Shown: positions 8,360 through 17,046, numbered from the stretch's first letter. The stretch is 48,205 bases of DNA from Bacteroidaceae bacterium (GCA_017447625.1 JAFSNB010000004.1:1-48205); one strand, 5' to 3'. Notes: generated by a model from the letters alone, not told the origin. Numbers and translations are program-made.

Positions 8360-8581
8360 TTAGTATTCGTCCTCGTTGAAGAGGAAGTCTTCTTTGGTGG
8401 GATAGTCTGGCCAGACGTCTTCTATGGTTTCGTAGATTTCGCCTTCATCTTCGATTTCTTGGAGGTTCTCAATTACTTCCAACGGGGCGCCGCTGCGAAC
8501 GGCATAGTCGATGAGCTCCTCCTTGGTTGCAGGCCAGGGAGCGTCTTCCAGTTTAGATGCTAATTCAAGTGTCCAGTACAT
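8360..8581 (-). CDS. DUF2795-like small protein
   Basis: A 73-residue acidic cytoplasmic protein. Its middle, PATKEELIDYAVRSGAPLEVIENLQEIEDEG, matches the DUF2795 pattern: a helix with 'tKeELieyA...gAp..v...L..i.d...y'. The C-terminus is strongly acidic (DVWPDYPTKEDFLFNEDEY). Function unknown. It heads the set of three small leftward genes. The region upstream to 8660 consists of AT-rich word repeats, and no promoter was identified with confidence. Confidence 0.75.
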   Translation of the reverse strand: MYWTLELASKLEDAPWPATKEELIDYAVRSGAPLEVIENLQEIEDEGEIYETIEDVWPDYPTKEDFLFNEDEY

Positions 8582-8584
8582 ATG

Positions 8585-8690
8585 GTGAGTTTAGTTTAAA
8601 GTTTAATGTTTAAAGTTTAATGTAGATAGTTTCAGGTTTCAAGTTTCAGGTTTCAGGGAGTCCCACTCTGGGGGAATTGAAGGGGGCTTT
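8585..8690. repeat. AT-rich word repeats and GC-rich palindrome in the gap below nagB
   Basis: The 390-base gap 8582-8971 holds no gene. It starts with repeats of AAAGTTTAATG and AGTTTCAGGTTTCA words (8592-8656), followed by a GC-rich C-run/G-run element (8657-8685), an AT-rich stretch, the terminator at 8820-8851 and another GC-rich palindrome (8855-8902). Confidence 0.6.
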
Positions 8691-8819
8691 TCCCAAATCG
8701 GGCGCGAAGATACTATTTTATTTCATTCTATGTGCAAACGACATCGTTTTTTTATATGAAAATGTCGATTTTTCTTTGATTTTATATTTAAGAAGGCCGT
8801 TACCCACACTTTTTGGGGC

Positions 8820-8851
8820 AAAAAAAGGGCGACAAGATTGCTCTTGCCGCC
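8820..8851 (-). terminator. Rho-independent terminator below nagB
   Basis: On the minus strand GGCGGCAAGA (8851-8842) pairs with TCTTGTCGCC (8837-8828), one mismatch apart, with a four-base loop, and is followed by a C and seven T residues. It lies about 120 bases after the nagB stop in the right direction. Confidence 0.75.
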
Positions 8852-8854
8852 TAA

Positions 8855-8902
8855 GACCCACCCCCGAACCCCTCCCGTGATGGAGGGGAGACCTGCGGGG
8901 TG
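8855..8902. repeat. GC-rich imperfect palindrome (REP-like)
   Basis: ACCCACCCCCGAACCCCTCC is followed by CGTGATGGAGGGGAG. Nearly the same word pair occurs in frame inside dnaG (30747-30796). Confidence 0.7.
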
Positions 8903-8971
8903 AAAATTTAGAGTTTAAAGAAGGAACAAAAAACCAGAAAAACAACTTGTCTTTTTCTTTTTTCTCTCCTC

Positions 8972-9763
8972 TTAGAGGTTGTCCTTCTCGATATCCTTGA
9001 AGTACTTGTAGGTGCCGTGCTTCAGTTCGTCGGTGGCTGCCTCGTCGCAGACGATGATGGCGTGCGGGTGCATCTGCAGGGCGCTGATGGTCCACTCCTG
9101 GCTAACGGCGCACTCGATAGCGTGATGGATGGCGCGGGCCTTGTTGTGACCGTTGGCCACGATGAGAACCTCCTTGGCATCCATAACGGTTCCTACGCCG
9201 ACGGTGAGGGCAGTCTTGGGCACCTTGGTGACGTCGTTGTCGAAGAAGCGGCTGTTGGCGATGATCGTGTCTGTGGTGAGGCTCTTCACGCGAGTGCGGC
9301 TCTGGAGTGAGCTGAAGGGCTCGTTGAAGGCGATGTGGCCGTCGGGACCGATGCCTCCCATGAAGAGGTCGATGCCGCCTGCTGCCTCGATTGCTTTCTC
9401 GTAAGCGGCGCACTCAGCTGCGAGGTCGGGAGCGTTGCCGTTGAGGATATGAACGTTCTCGGGGTTGATGTCGATGTGTGAGAAGAAGTTGGTCCACATG
9501 AAGCTGTGATAGCTCTCGGGATGTTCTTCGGGCAGGCCGACGTACTCGTCCATGTTGAAGGTGATGACATACTTGAAGCTCACCTTGCCTGCTTTGTTGA
9601 GTTCGATGAGGTGCTTGTAAAGGCCCAGGGGTGAGGAACCGGTGGGGCATCCCAGCTTGAAGGGTTTCTCTGCGGTAGGCTTTGCCTCGTTGATGCGGGC
9701 GGCTACGTACTCTGCTGCCCAGCGCGAAAGATTCGCGTAATCGGGTTCAATAATAACTCTCAT
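8972..9763 (-). CDS. nagB: Glucosamine-6-phosphate deaminase
   Basis: A 263-residue cytoplasmic enzyme that converts glucosamine-6-phosphate to fructose-6-phosphate and ammonia, the last step of amino-sugar catabolism. All hallmark residues are in place with E. coli numbering: [11 protein letters not shown] phosphate loop (39-49), Asp72 in FNMDEYVGL, Asp141 and His143 in [14 protein letters not shown], and Glu148. Full length for the family; start at [12 protein letters not shown]. It is monocistronic with a terminator at 8820-8851. It links functionally to the GH20 hexosaminidase at 38.0 kb, which would release N-acetylglucosamine. No nagA was seen in the window. Identification is secure. 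Confidence 0.97.
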   Translation of the reverse strand: MRVIIEPDYANLSRWAAEYVAARINEAKPTAEKPFKLGCPTGSSPLGLYKHLIELNKAGKVSFKYVITFNMDEYVGLPEEHPESYHSFMWTNFFSHIDINPENVHILNGNAPDLAAECAAYEKAIEAAGGIDLFMGGIGPDGHIAFNEPFSSLQSRTRVKSLTTDTIIANSRFFDNDVTKVPKTALTVGVGTVMDAKEVLIVANGHNKARAIHHAIECAVSQEWTISALQMHPHAIIVCDEAATDELKHGTYKYFKDIEKDNL

Positions 9764-9875
9764 AATTGTAATTTAATGATTTAATGGACTCTCCCCCCGC
9801 CATCCCTGTAAGGAGGAAGCGAAATGAGGACAAGAGATGATTATAATTAGTTTAAGATGTTTAAGTGGTTGAAGA

Positions 9876-9938
9876 GCGGCCTTATTTTGACGTTATTACG
9901 TTTTACCGTTATATCGTTATTACGCCGAGTCGCTTTTA
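9876..9938. repeat. 8-bp CG-phased element, copy 1
   Basis: Between GCGGCCTT (9876) and CGCTTTTA (9931) five CG dinucleotides fall at 9891, 9899, 9907, 9915 and 9923, exactly 8 bases apart, in units such as CGTTATTA, CGTTTTAC and CGTTATAT. Copies 2 and 3 are at 13197 and 37021. It lies in the 233-base gap above nagB, which otherwise holds a GC-rich unit near 9786 and nothing else recognised. Confidence 0.8.
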
Positions 9939-9996
9939 AGAATAACGCAATTATTGTGGTTTTATTGTCTTTTTGTCAGAAAAATCGGGATTTTCT

Positions 9997-11613
9997 TTAC
10001 TTTTCTATGAATTTGCTTACTTTTTGTTCTTGTTCGAGTACTGCTTTGCGTATTTTGGCAGTAGAAACCTGGATGGGGTTGCGGGTGAGTTCCGGCACAT
10101 TGTAGCTCTTGAGCAGTCGGATGTTCTGGCGCGGGTCAAGCTGTGGCAGCAGGAAGGGTTTGCGTGCGTTGCCGGAGCTGTCTATATAAGATATGTATAT
10201 GCGCGTGAAGTTCCCGTCGTCGCGGCGCGAGGCAAAGGCTATCCAGCGGCTGTTGCTCGACCAAGAGTGGAAGCTCTCAGCCTCGGGGCTGTTGAGGTTG
10301 GCCCCCCTTTCGCCCCCCGAGGGTGGCACAATACTATCAGTCGGCAAAGCTATCGAGGCCCCCTCGGGGGCAGTATGGGGGGCCGACTGGTTGGTGGGTC
10401 TTATACACAGATCTGCACTCTTGTGCCAGATATGGAACTGGCCATAGTCGGCAACGGTGTAAAGCAGGAAACGGCCGTCGGGACTGATGCGCGGCACGCT
10501 GGCACTCTTGCCCTCGGCGGCGCAATCCACCTCAAGCTGCGGTTCGCCGAACGTGCGGGTGAGGGTGTCAAAGGGCATAGACCAGATGTTGTAATGCAGT
10601 TCTGAGTAGTGCTCCATCATCCACGAGCCGCGGTCCTTTGGAGCGAGTGTGTCCGGCAGGTTGGGGACGTCGGCCGAGACATAATAGAGGCGGTCGCCCG
10701 AAGGAGCCCAGCAGGGGAAGGTCTCGAACTGCTTGTTCGTGGAGAATATCTTGCTTACGGTGTTCTCCTTCGCGTCGTAGAGCAGCAGGTCGGATGCCTC
10801 GTCCAGAACCTCTATGCGTTCGCTGTGTTGCATGTGGAAGATCTGTCCGGTGAGGTTTGTGGAGAAAGCCACCAGAGGCAGCGTTGGATGCCACGAGGGA
10901 TATACTCCGGCAGAGAGAATGCTGTCGTGCTTGATGCCGATCTTGTTGATTTCGCCGTTGTCGATGATTATTGTGCCGCCGTGGTTGGAACGCACGTGGA
11001 AGAGCATACGGCGGGTGTCGTTGGCCTGATAGTTGTGGCAGTTCACGCAGTGGTTCTCGTCGTCGTCGAATGTGCGGTTGTTCTCATAAATCGGCGTCTC
11101 CTCGTAGGTGGTGAGGTTACGCTGATAGATGCCGAGCTGGCGGTAGAGCTCGTAGCTCGGTTCAATGAGGCGATAGGAGAGGTAGGCATCTATAGGCTCC
11201 TCGGAGATACGGAAGGAGATGGGTCGGTGGCGTTTCCACTGTCCGTCGCTCCGCGCATAAACTGTTATCTTTGCCGTCTTGCCGGTATTTGCCTGAAGCA
11301 GGGCGCGCCACGCGGCTGTGTCGGGCTGCACGAGACCGCCTGATTTGGCTGCCACGATGAAGTTCCCGTCGCTCTCGCAGTTCTCGCTGTTTCCTTCTGC
11401 TGTGAACTCAACAACGAACGCGTCGGCAAGCGAGTCTCTGACGATGAAGGTCAGAGGGGCGATATTGGGCGGAACCGTTACACCCCCGTAGTCTGGAGAG
11501 ATGTCTGCCGTCTCGTCTGTGTCGGTGAAGGTTGCCGGGCGTTCGGTTGCCGGCCCGCAGGCTGTCAGCAGCAGCGCCAGAAGGAGCAGGATATGTATGC
11601 TATGTGTCTTCAA
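9997..11613 (-). CDS. TolB-like beta-propeller lipoprotein with a CxxCH motif
   Basis: A 538-residue lipoprotein (lipobox LLTAC, Cys19). The N-terminal ~130 residues look beta-rich. Then comes CVNCHNY, a CxxCH motif (Cys189, Cys192, His193) of the kind that binds covalent heme c. Then WD40/PD40-like propeller strands follow (YPSWHPTLPLVAFSTN, FPCWAPSGDRLYYVSAD, PRISPDGRFLLYTVA, SFHSWSSNSRWIAFASRR). Bacteroidales have a conserved family of this composition, annotated as TolB-like or cytochrome-related. Its partner, a DUF6057-like membrane protein, ends 12 bases upstream, so they form an operon. Residues ~390-430 are translated from GC-rich REP-like DNA (10297-10385), an in-frame insertion between propeller strands. 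Heme binding is inferred from the motif only. Confidence 0.75.
   Translation of the reverse strand: MKTHSIHILLLLALLLTACGPATERPATFTDTDETADISPDYGGVTVPPNIAPLTFIVRDSLADAFVVEFTAEGNSENCESDGNFIVAAKSGGLVQPDTAAWRALLQANTGKTAKITVYARSDGQWKRHRPISFRISEEPIDAYLSYRLIEPSYELYRQLGIYQRNLTTYEETPIYENNRTFDDDENHCVNCHNYQANDTRRMLFHVRSNHGGTIIIDNGEINKIGIKHDSILSAGVYPSWHPTLPLVAFSTNLTGQIFHMQHSERIEVLDEASDLLLYDAKENTVSKIFSTNKQFETFPCWAPSGDRLYYVSADVPNLPDTLAPKDRGSWMMEHYSELHYNIWSMPFDTLTRTFGEPQLEVDCAAEGKSASVPRISPDGRFLLYTVADYGQFHIWHKSADLCIRPTNQSAPHTAPEGASIALPTDSIVPPSGGERGANLNSPEAESFHSWSSNSRWIAFASRRDDGNFTRIYISYIDSSGNARKPFLLPQLDPRQNIRLLKSYNVPELTRNPIQVSTAKIRKAVLEQEQKVSKFIEK
10297..10385. repeat. GC-rich palindromic units inside the CxxCH lipoprotein gene
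   Basis: Two C-run/G-run units (10300-10325 and 10359-10385) like those in intergenic DNA. They are translated in frame as low-complexity sequence between two propeller strands. Confidence 0.6.
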
Positions 11614-11625
11614 TGCCTTAAGATT

Positions 11626-13167
11626 TTAGTTCACTCCGGCTTTCGACGGTGAGTCTTTTGCCGTACTCTTGCGTGTGGCTTTGAGGTTGCCGAAGAAATA
11701 ATAATATGGATAGTAGCCCCGATAATCCTGGAACAGTTTCTGGGCGTTGCCCGCGCGGTCTTTTATGTAGGGGCTGACCGTCTGCAGGAAGAGGCGGTAA
11801 CGCTGGGCATCCATCTGTAGCGAGGGGAAAGCCTGCAGGATCTGCGGGTTCTTTTGCGACTGAGTGATGAGTCCCTCGCCGATGGACTGTGGCAGAACCT
11901 GCCCCACAAGCGGCTGACAGCGCATCAGGAAGTCGTTCATTCGCTTGGAATAGAGGTTTGCCATAAGGCTCTGGTACAGGGCCTGAAGCGAGCGTCCTGC
12001 GGTGAGCACGGCGAAATATCCGAGGAATGTGGGTTCTTGGAACTGGCTCTCGAAACAGTCTGCCACGGGTTCGCACATCTTTATTGAGGCAAACTCCGGG
12101 TCGGACTCTCTCAGTTGCGCAGCCGCAGCCGTCTGAGCCGTCATCGGTTCGTACTTCTCCACAAAGGCCGACTCAAAGGGCATATGCGAGATGATGTCGA
12201 GGTATTTCCGCGCGAGATTGAAGTCCGAGTGTAGGATGGCGAGCCGCGTGAGATGCTTCAGCGTGTAGAGCGAGGGGCCGTCCATAGTGAGCATCTCCAT
12301 TGTGTTGTGTTCGGCCGCACGCAGCAGACCAGAGTGGTAATTGCAGTCTGCGAGATAATAGTTTGTGCCGTTGTCCGGTGTGTTGCTGCGTCCGCGTAGA
12401 TACAGGGAGTCGTAGTCGAGACGTATCTGGAAGAGGTCGTCCGTGAGGCGGCCTGTGCGGGCCAGCGCAATGGCGTAATAGGCGGCTATGGGGCGGTAAC
12501 TCAGGGTCGCGTTGCTACGTGCGGTCTCAGCCATAGCCTGCCAGTCCTGACTGAGCATCTGTACCTCCATCCGCGTTACGGGGCGCAGATAGGGGTGACG
12601 CAGCGAAGTAGTGGCCACGGGAACGGCCGTCAGCACGATGACGAGTACCAGCTGTGCCAGATTCTGCCTCTGCGTCTCGTCTTTCGGCGGACGGACTATC
12701 TCCGGCAGCGGTTTGCGGGAGAAGGTGGAGATTATGAATCCGTCTATCGCCACGACGACGAACCCGAGCAGGAGTGTCCCCAGCGGACGTCCGCTCTCGT
12801 GTTGGTAATAGAGTTCGAAGCCGCTCCAAGCCACCCACGTCATCCACGCCGCGGCGGGCAGATACTGAATCCATCGCCACCGCGGGCGCAGACGCAGACA
12901 GTAGCCAAGCATCCACGAGCCGAACGCGAGCATCGCCGCCACGACACCGCCGCCAAGCAGCGGCCAACGGAACAGCGTGAGTAGCGCACGTCCGAGAATC
13001 CACAGCGAACCGAACTCCTGCTGCCACAGAAACTGCATCAGCGTCGAGTCTGTGGCAAAGAACGAGCGCTCGCGTGCGATTCGTCCCACGTCTCCCATCC
13101 ACCACGATGCCCACACCCATGTGAGGATGAAGAATATCAGCGGAATCGGCAGTTTACGTTTGATCAT
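11626..13167 (-). CDS. DUF6057-like polytopic membrane protein
   Basis: About 513 residues. The N-terminal ~190 residues hold five or so membrane helices (IPLIFFILTWVWASWW, WPLLGGGVVAAMLAFGSWM, YLPAAAWMTWVAW, LGTLLLGFVVVAIDGFII, LAQLVLVIVLTAVPVA). The rest is a soluble helical, TPR-like domain (LSYRPIAAYYAIALARTG, HLTRLAILHSDFNLARKYLD). It resembles the Bacteroidales DUF6057 family. The longer start (13188) reads MFNDQCS, which is translated 7-bp repeat DNA, so I use the internal ATG at 13167 (MIKRKLPIPL). The gene is followed after 12 bases by the CxxCH lipoprotein; the two probably act together in the envelope. Function unknown. Confidence 0.7.
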   Translation of the reverse strand: MIKRKLPIPLIFFILTWVWASWWMGDVGRIARERSFFATDSTLMQFLWQQEFGSLWILGRALLTLFRWPLLGGGVVAAMLAFGSWMLGYCLRLRPRWRWIQYLPAAAWMTWVAWSGFELYYQHESGRPLGTLLLGFVVVAIDGFIISTFSRKPLPEIVRPPKDETQRQNLAQLVLVIVLTAVPVATTSLRHPYLRPVTRMEVQMLSQDWQAMAETARSNATLSYRPIAAYYAIALARTGRLTDDLFQIRLDYDSLYLRGRSNTPDNGTNYYLADCNYHSGLLRAAEHNTMEMLTMDGPSLYTLKHLTRLAILHSDFNLARKYLDIISHMPFESAFVEKYEPMTAQTAAAAQLRESDPEFASIKMCEPVADCFESQFQEPTFLGYFAVLTAGRSLQALYQSLMANLYSKRMNDFLMRCQPLVGQVLPQSIGEGLITQSQKNPQILQAFPSLQMDAQRYRLFLQTVSPYIKDRAGNAQKLFQDYRGYYPYYYFFGNLKATRKSTAKDSPSKAGVN

Positions 13168-13197
13168 TGAACATTGATCATTGAACATTGACCATTG
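13165..13197. repeat. 7-bp CATTG array
   Basis: CATTG recurs at 13165, 13172, 13179, 13186 and 13193: five anchors at an exact 7-base period, in units CATTGAA and CATTGAT. It runs up to the start codon of the DUF6057-like gene and directly into CG-phased element copy 2. Confidence 0.8.
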
Positions 13198-13261
13198 CGG
13201 CCTTTATCATTGACGTTATTACGTTATACCGTTATATCGTTATTACGTCGGGCCGCTTTTA
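13197..13261. repeat. 8-bp CG-phased element, copy 2
   Basis: GCGGCCTT (13197), five CG dinucleotides at 13214, 13222, 13230, 13238 and 13246 (8-base period), then GGGCCGCTTTTA. The GCGGCC and GGCCGC ends are inverted repeats of each other. Closely matches copy 1 at 9876. Confidence 0.85.
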
Positions 13262-13265
13262 CTTT

Positions 13266-16200
13266 TTACTTTACAATAACTTTCTTCCCGTTCAGGATGT
13301 AAACACCCTTCGGTAATTGAGCATTATGAATTGAGAATTGTGAATTGATTTTTCTTCCGCTAATGTCGTAGATGCCGGTTTTGCCGGTTGCGGCGTCAGC
13401 AAATGTGCTGGTGATAGCGGTGGCGTTCTGCATCGGGAAGAGGAACGGAGCGGCTGTCTCTGCCGTCTCTACGCTCTGACCGTCGGCTGTGAGGACGAGG
13501 ATGTTCTCCTGAGTCTGATAGTCGCAGGGTGCGAGAGCTACGTTGCTGAGGCTGAGGCTTACGTTGCCATTCACCACAGCGGGCTGTCCGGCGCGAACTA
13601 CATCGGCTGCCGTCATAGCGAGTTGCTGGTCGTTGTATGTCGCGATCTGCAGACCCGGGATGTCGGTGCTGGTCACGTCAAACGGCAGGCGGAGAGCTGC
13701 GTAGGCGCTGTTCTCCATAGTGAACGTGAGCGCGTCGGTCGTTGTCTCTGACGGCAGATAGAAGGGCAGGTTGCCGTTGATCACCATGCTCTTTGCTGTG
13801 CCGTCTGTGTCGATGATGTTGTTGGCTTGCGTCACGCTTTCGGGAGCGTTGGCTGTGCCGATGACACCAACTGCATTCTCCGGCAGATAGTCATTCAGCT
13901 TGGTCTGTTCGTTTGCAGCCCAGATAATCTTCTTGTCCTCCTTGCCGAAATAGACATTAACCTGATAAACCTTGGACGTTGAAGCGTTGTAGTAGGGGCA
14001 GGGCACGTCGGCCATGTTGGCCTGAGCCGTCACCACGTAATAGTCGGTGAGCGGGCTGAGTTTCTTCACAGCGTCGGGCAGCGGGGCTTCCTTGGCGTTC
14101 GTGGCCCAAATCAGGTTGCCGTTTGTGTCGTAGAACTTATGTCCCAGATAGTTGCCCTTGCCCTTGAAGGAGACGGTGTTGTTCGTGATCGTGAAGCGGT
14201 CGGCGCTTACGGTGTAGTCGGGATTGCCGTTGTACTCCTCGTAGTCGCCCACATCGCCGATAGGCAGATTCTTGTACTCGCTAACCTCGTTGTGCTGGCT
14301 GAGGTTGGCAATGCGGTAGCCATCGCTTGCGGGTATGCCCTCGAAGATGTTGTCCGGGTTGGCTTTATGCTTTACGATGTGGTCGTCGATGAACATGATG
14401 TTGCCAAGTTTCTTCGGGTATCTCTGCATATAGCGCTTGGCGGAGTTGATCTTGGATTGTGTCGTAGTTACGACGTAGTTTGAGTAGTCGCCTACATGTA
14501 CGTCCTTGATAGGTACGAACATTCCGTAAGCCTCGAAGAACTCGCTCAGGTCAGCCTGTGCCACGTCGCAGATCATCTTGGCCAGATGCAGGTAGTCGTT
14601 GGCTCCGTCGGCCACGTTGGCACCGGTCTGCTGGTTGCCGTCACCGTCGATATAAGAAACAGTGCTGCTGTAAGTACCCTTGTTGATCGGGTTCTTGCGC
14701 ATCCTGCGGAACAGGTTGGGCAGGAAGTTGTCGTCGTTGTGCTGCACGTGGAAGTAGAGGTACAGCTGGAAGAACATACTGGTTGTGTTCCAGATGTTGC
14801 GCTTCACCCACGGGGTCGATTTGGCCAGTTCGGCGAATACATCCACAGGCAGTTGGCGGCGCGAATCCACGATGCCCTGCTCAAAGGTGTTGATGTTCGA
14901 GAACATATTGTTCGAGCTTTCCGTTGTTCCGATTACGTTGATGCTGGCCTGGTGGTTGTGACCCATCTCGTGGCTCGGTCCCCAAAGGCTGCCGGACTTG
15001 CGCATATTCGCGTAGTTCATGATGGTCTCAAGAGTGCTCTCGTTGTAGTATGTGCCGTATGTGGAGGCAAACATATAGTTGTAGTCTATTGAGAACACGT
15101 TCCAGATGTTGCGGTAGCGGCCCTCGAAGTCCTCAACGCCCATGTAGCGCTCTTCGTTTTCGGGAATCTTGTCCCAGATGCGCATCAGGCCCTCCATCTC
15201 GTTCGGCTCGCATTGCTTCACCAGAGCTGCGTTCATGGCGAACACGAGGTGTTCGGTCTTCAGGTTCAGCACGGGACTGGCTTTCAGCAGGTTCTTCTGC
15301 AGGTTCTTCCAGTCGGCGTTGGTCATCCCGCGTGTGGCATCCCAGTAGCCGTTGAGTTGTCCGCCCTCGATGTGTACCTTGATGTCGGGATAGTCGGCCA
15401 GATATTTCTTGGTGTCGTCGAGTTGGTGGAAGATGTAAAGCATCACCTGGTCTGCGGCGCGGTAGATGTTCAGGCCCTGAGTCAGATTCATCGTTGTGCC
15501 GGTCTGGTGGTTGCCCGGAACTCCGTCCGTCGGTACAGCTTCCAGTTGCAGAGTGCAGCTGGCCTTCGGCGAGCTATTCACATATAGGTAAATGATGTCG
15601 CCCGTGTTGGCCACTATGCCGGTAGGGCCGGACAGCTTGCCGAACGAGTTGCTCATGACGAAGTTGTCGGCGTTCATCATCTTCTGGTAATGGCTGTAGA
15701 TCTTGTAGTCGGCGATGCGGAAGAAACGCTCGTAGTCGGCGGTGTAGCTGCCGTTGGTGTATTGCTGCCAGGTGTTGTTCTTCACTTTCAGCACCATAGC
15801 CTTCATGTTCGCATTCAGCGCGGCGTAATGTTCGTTGGCTGCCAGAGCCTCGTCCGAAAGGGCTGCAATGTCAGCCTTGAGTGTCGTGCAGGCCTTGTCC
15901 TCGAAGAGATTGTCCAGATGGCTCTGGAACTCAGCTTTGTTGGCAACCAGGTCGTTGTAGGTGTTGATCTCTCCGCGTGCGGCGTCGATGGCCTCTTGCG
16001 TGAGTTCTGCTTCCTGGAAACTCCATTCGCTGGCAGCGGCATCCGTACCCCACAGCACCATGTTGTGGCCTTGACTGCTGGCATCGTGGAAGCCCTTGCT
16101 GTTGCCTGGGGCGGCTATGGTCCATTTGAAGTCCCATTCGTCGCTGGTGCGCTTGATGTTGAAGTTCACGTTGAGGCTGAACTGCTCCATGTTCGCGGCC

Positions 16201-16934
16201 GTAGTGGTGTGGAACGGGGCGCTGGTCGTGGTCTGCGGCAGAACGAAGCGCTCTGTCAGAACATTCTGTATGCGCCAGTAGTTGCCGCTCTTGGTCAGCG
16301 TCCAGTACTGCGAGATGTTGCTGGCATCCACATCCTTGGTGCACATGTCACCGCCGGTAGTCTCGGAGTCTTGCAGGGCGCGGCCGTAGTAGGAGATTAT
16401 GCGGTAATACTTGCCCTCGCTCAGCTCGCCTACGTAGCCCGTCATGTCGGCAAAGTGCTGGCGCACCTCGTCCTCGGTGACATCCGTCACAGTCTCGAAC
16501 GTCCACATAGACCCTTGGTCGTTGTTGCAATTCCATTTGGTTATCTGAGTTCCGTTATTGCCCAGATTAAGGCAAGTCTGGCCAGAGAAGTCGCTGCTCG
16601 ACGAGATGTTGTAATAGGTGTTCGCGTTCTTGTCCTGCTGGATGTACAGCGTGGCCTTGCTGCTGGCGGGCGTTGCGAAGTCAGCCTGCAGATACTCGGC
16701 CGTCTGAGCGTTGCGCAGCGTGTATCCGTTTCCGCTGGCCAGCACCACCCACACCTGCGAGAGGCCCGTGGTCTTGCTGGCTCCCTTGGCTGAGCCAGAG
16801 GTGCTTGAAGTGAGGTATGCCGTAGAGGTGCGGCGGTTCTTGATCCTCAGCAGTCCTGTCGGTATATCTGCAAACAGCTGCAGGTTTCCTGCGAAGGTGA
16901 GGATTGCGGTCAAAAACAGTACAAATCTTTTCAT
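13266..16934 (-). CDS. Secreted M60-family metallopeptidase with T9SS sorting signal
   Basis: A 1222-residue exported protein. Signal peptide MKRFVLFLTAILTFAGNLQLFA. Residues ~25-155 look like a ricin-type beta-trefoil (QVWVVLASGNGYTLRNAQTAEYLQA, SGQTCLNLGNNGTQITKWNC), then a second lectin-like segment. The peptidase core carries WGPSHEMGHNHQ (His655, Glu656, His659) and the downstream TTESSNN Glu672, the M60 HExxH...E zinc site. M60 enzymes include enhancins and mucin-degrading proteases. The end GIYDISGRKI...LPKGVYILNGKKVIVK is a T9SS type A signal. A stretch NSQFSIHNAQ inside that signal is translated from an AT-rich repeat (13314-13348). Likely substrate: O-glycosylated proteins at the cell surface or in mucus (family knowledge). 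Stands alone; the +strand frames across it are shadows. Confidence 0.88.
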   Translation of the reverse strand: MKRFVLFLTAILTFAGNLQLFADIPTGLLRIKNRRTSTAYLTSSTSGSAKGASKTTGLSQVWVVLASGNGYTLRNAQTAEYLQADFATPASSKATLYIQQDKNANTYYNISSSSDFSGQTCLNLGNNGTQITKWNCNNDQGSMWTFETVTDVTEDEVRQHFADMTGYVGELSEGKYYRIISYYGRALQDSETTGGDMCTKDVDASNISQYWTLTKSGNYWRIQNVLTERFVLPQTTTSAPFHTTTAANMEQFSLNVNFNIKRTSDEWDFKWTIAAPGNSKGFHDASSQGHNMVLWGTDAAASEWSFQEAELTQEAIDAARGEINTYNDLVANKAEFQSHLDNLFEDKACTTLKADIAALSDEALAANEHYAALNANMKAMVLKVKNNTWQQYTNGSYTADYERFFRIADYKIYSHYQKMMNADNFVMSNSFGKLSGPTGIVANTGDIIYLYVNSSPKASCTLQLEAVPTDGVPGNHQTGTTMNLTQGLNIYRAADQVMLYIFHQLDDTKKYLADYPDIKVHIEGGQLNGYWDATRGMTNADWKNLQKNLLKASPVLNLKTEHLVFAMNAALVKQCEPNEMEGLMRIWDKIPENEERYMGVEDFEGRYRNIWNVFSIDYNYMFASTYGTYYNESTLETIMNYANMRKSGSLWGPSHEMGHNHQASINVIGTTESSNNMFSNINTFEQGIVDSRRQLPVDVFAELAKSTPWVKRNIWNTTSMFFQLYLYFHVQHNDDNFLPNLFRRMRKNPINKGTYSSTVSYIDGDGNQQTGANVADGANDYLHLAKMICDVAQADLSEFFEAYGMFVPIKDVHVGDYSNYVVTTTQSKINSAKRYMQRYPKKLGNIMFIDDHIVKHKANPDNIFEGIPASDGYRIANLSQHNEVSEYKNLPIGDVGDYEEYNGNPDYTVSADRFTITNNTVSFKGKGNYLGHKFYDTNGNLIWATNAKEAPLPDAVKKLSPLTDYYVVTAQANMADVPCPYYNASTSKVYQVNVYFGKEDKKIIWAANEQTKLNDYLPENAVGVIGTANAPESVTQANNIIDTDGTAKSMVINGNLPFYLPSETTTDALTFTMENSAYAALRLPFDVTSTDIPGLQIATYNDQQLAMTAADVVRAGQPAVVNGNVSLSLSNVALAPCDYQTQENILVLTADGQSVETAETAAPFLFPMQNATAITSTFADAATGKTGIYDISGRKINSQFSIHNAQLPKGVYILNGKKVIVK

Positions 16935-17046
16935 AGTTGGTCAGTTTAGTTGGTTTGTGTCTGCAAAAGTAGCGGTTTATTCTGACACTGGAAAGTTTTT
17001 TTGCATAAATCTTATTATTAATGTATTTAACCTCTCTTTAACATCC

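Noticed and set aside
9973-10605. Long plus-strand frame opposite the CxxCH lipoprotein
   Set aside because: It is a shadow of a GC-rich real gene on the other strand. The same holds for the long plus-strand frames at 10609-11343, 14496-15092, 15690-16793, 17081-17902, 18233-19084, 22015-22998 and 38331-39752.
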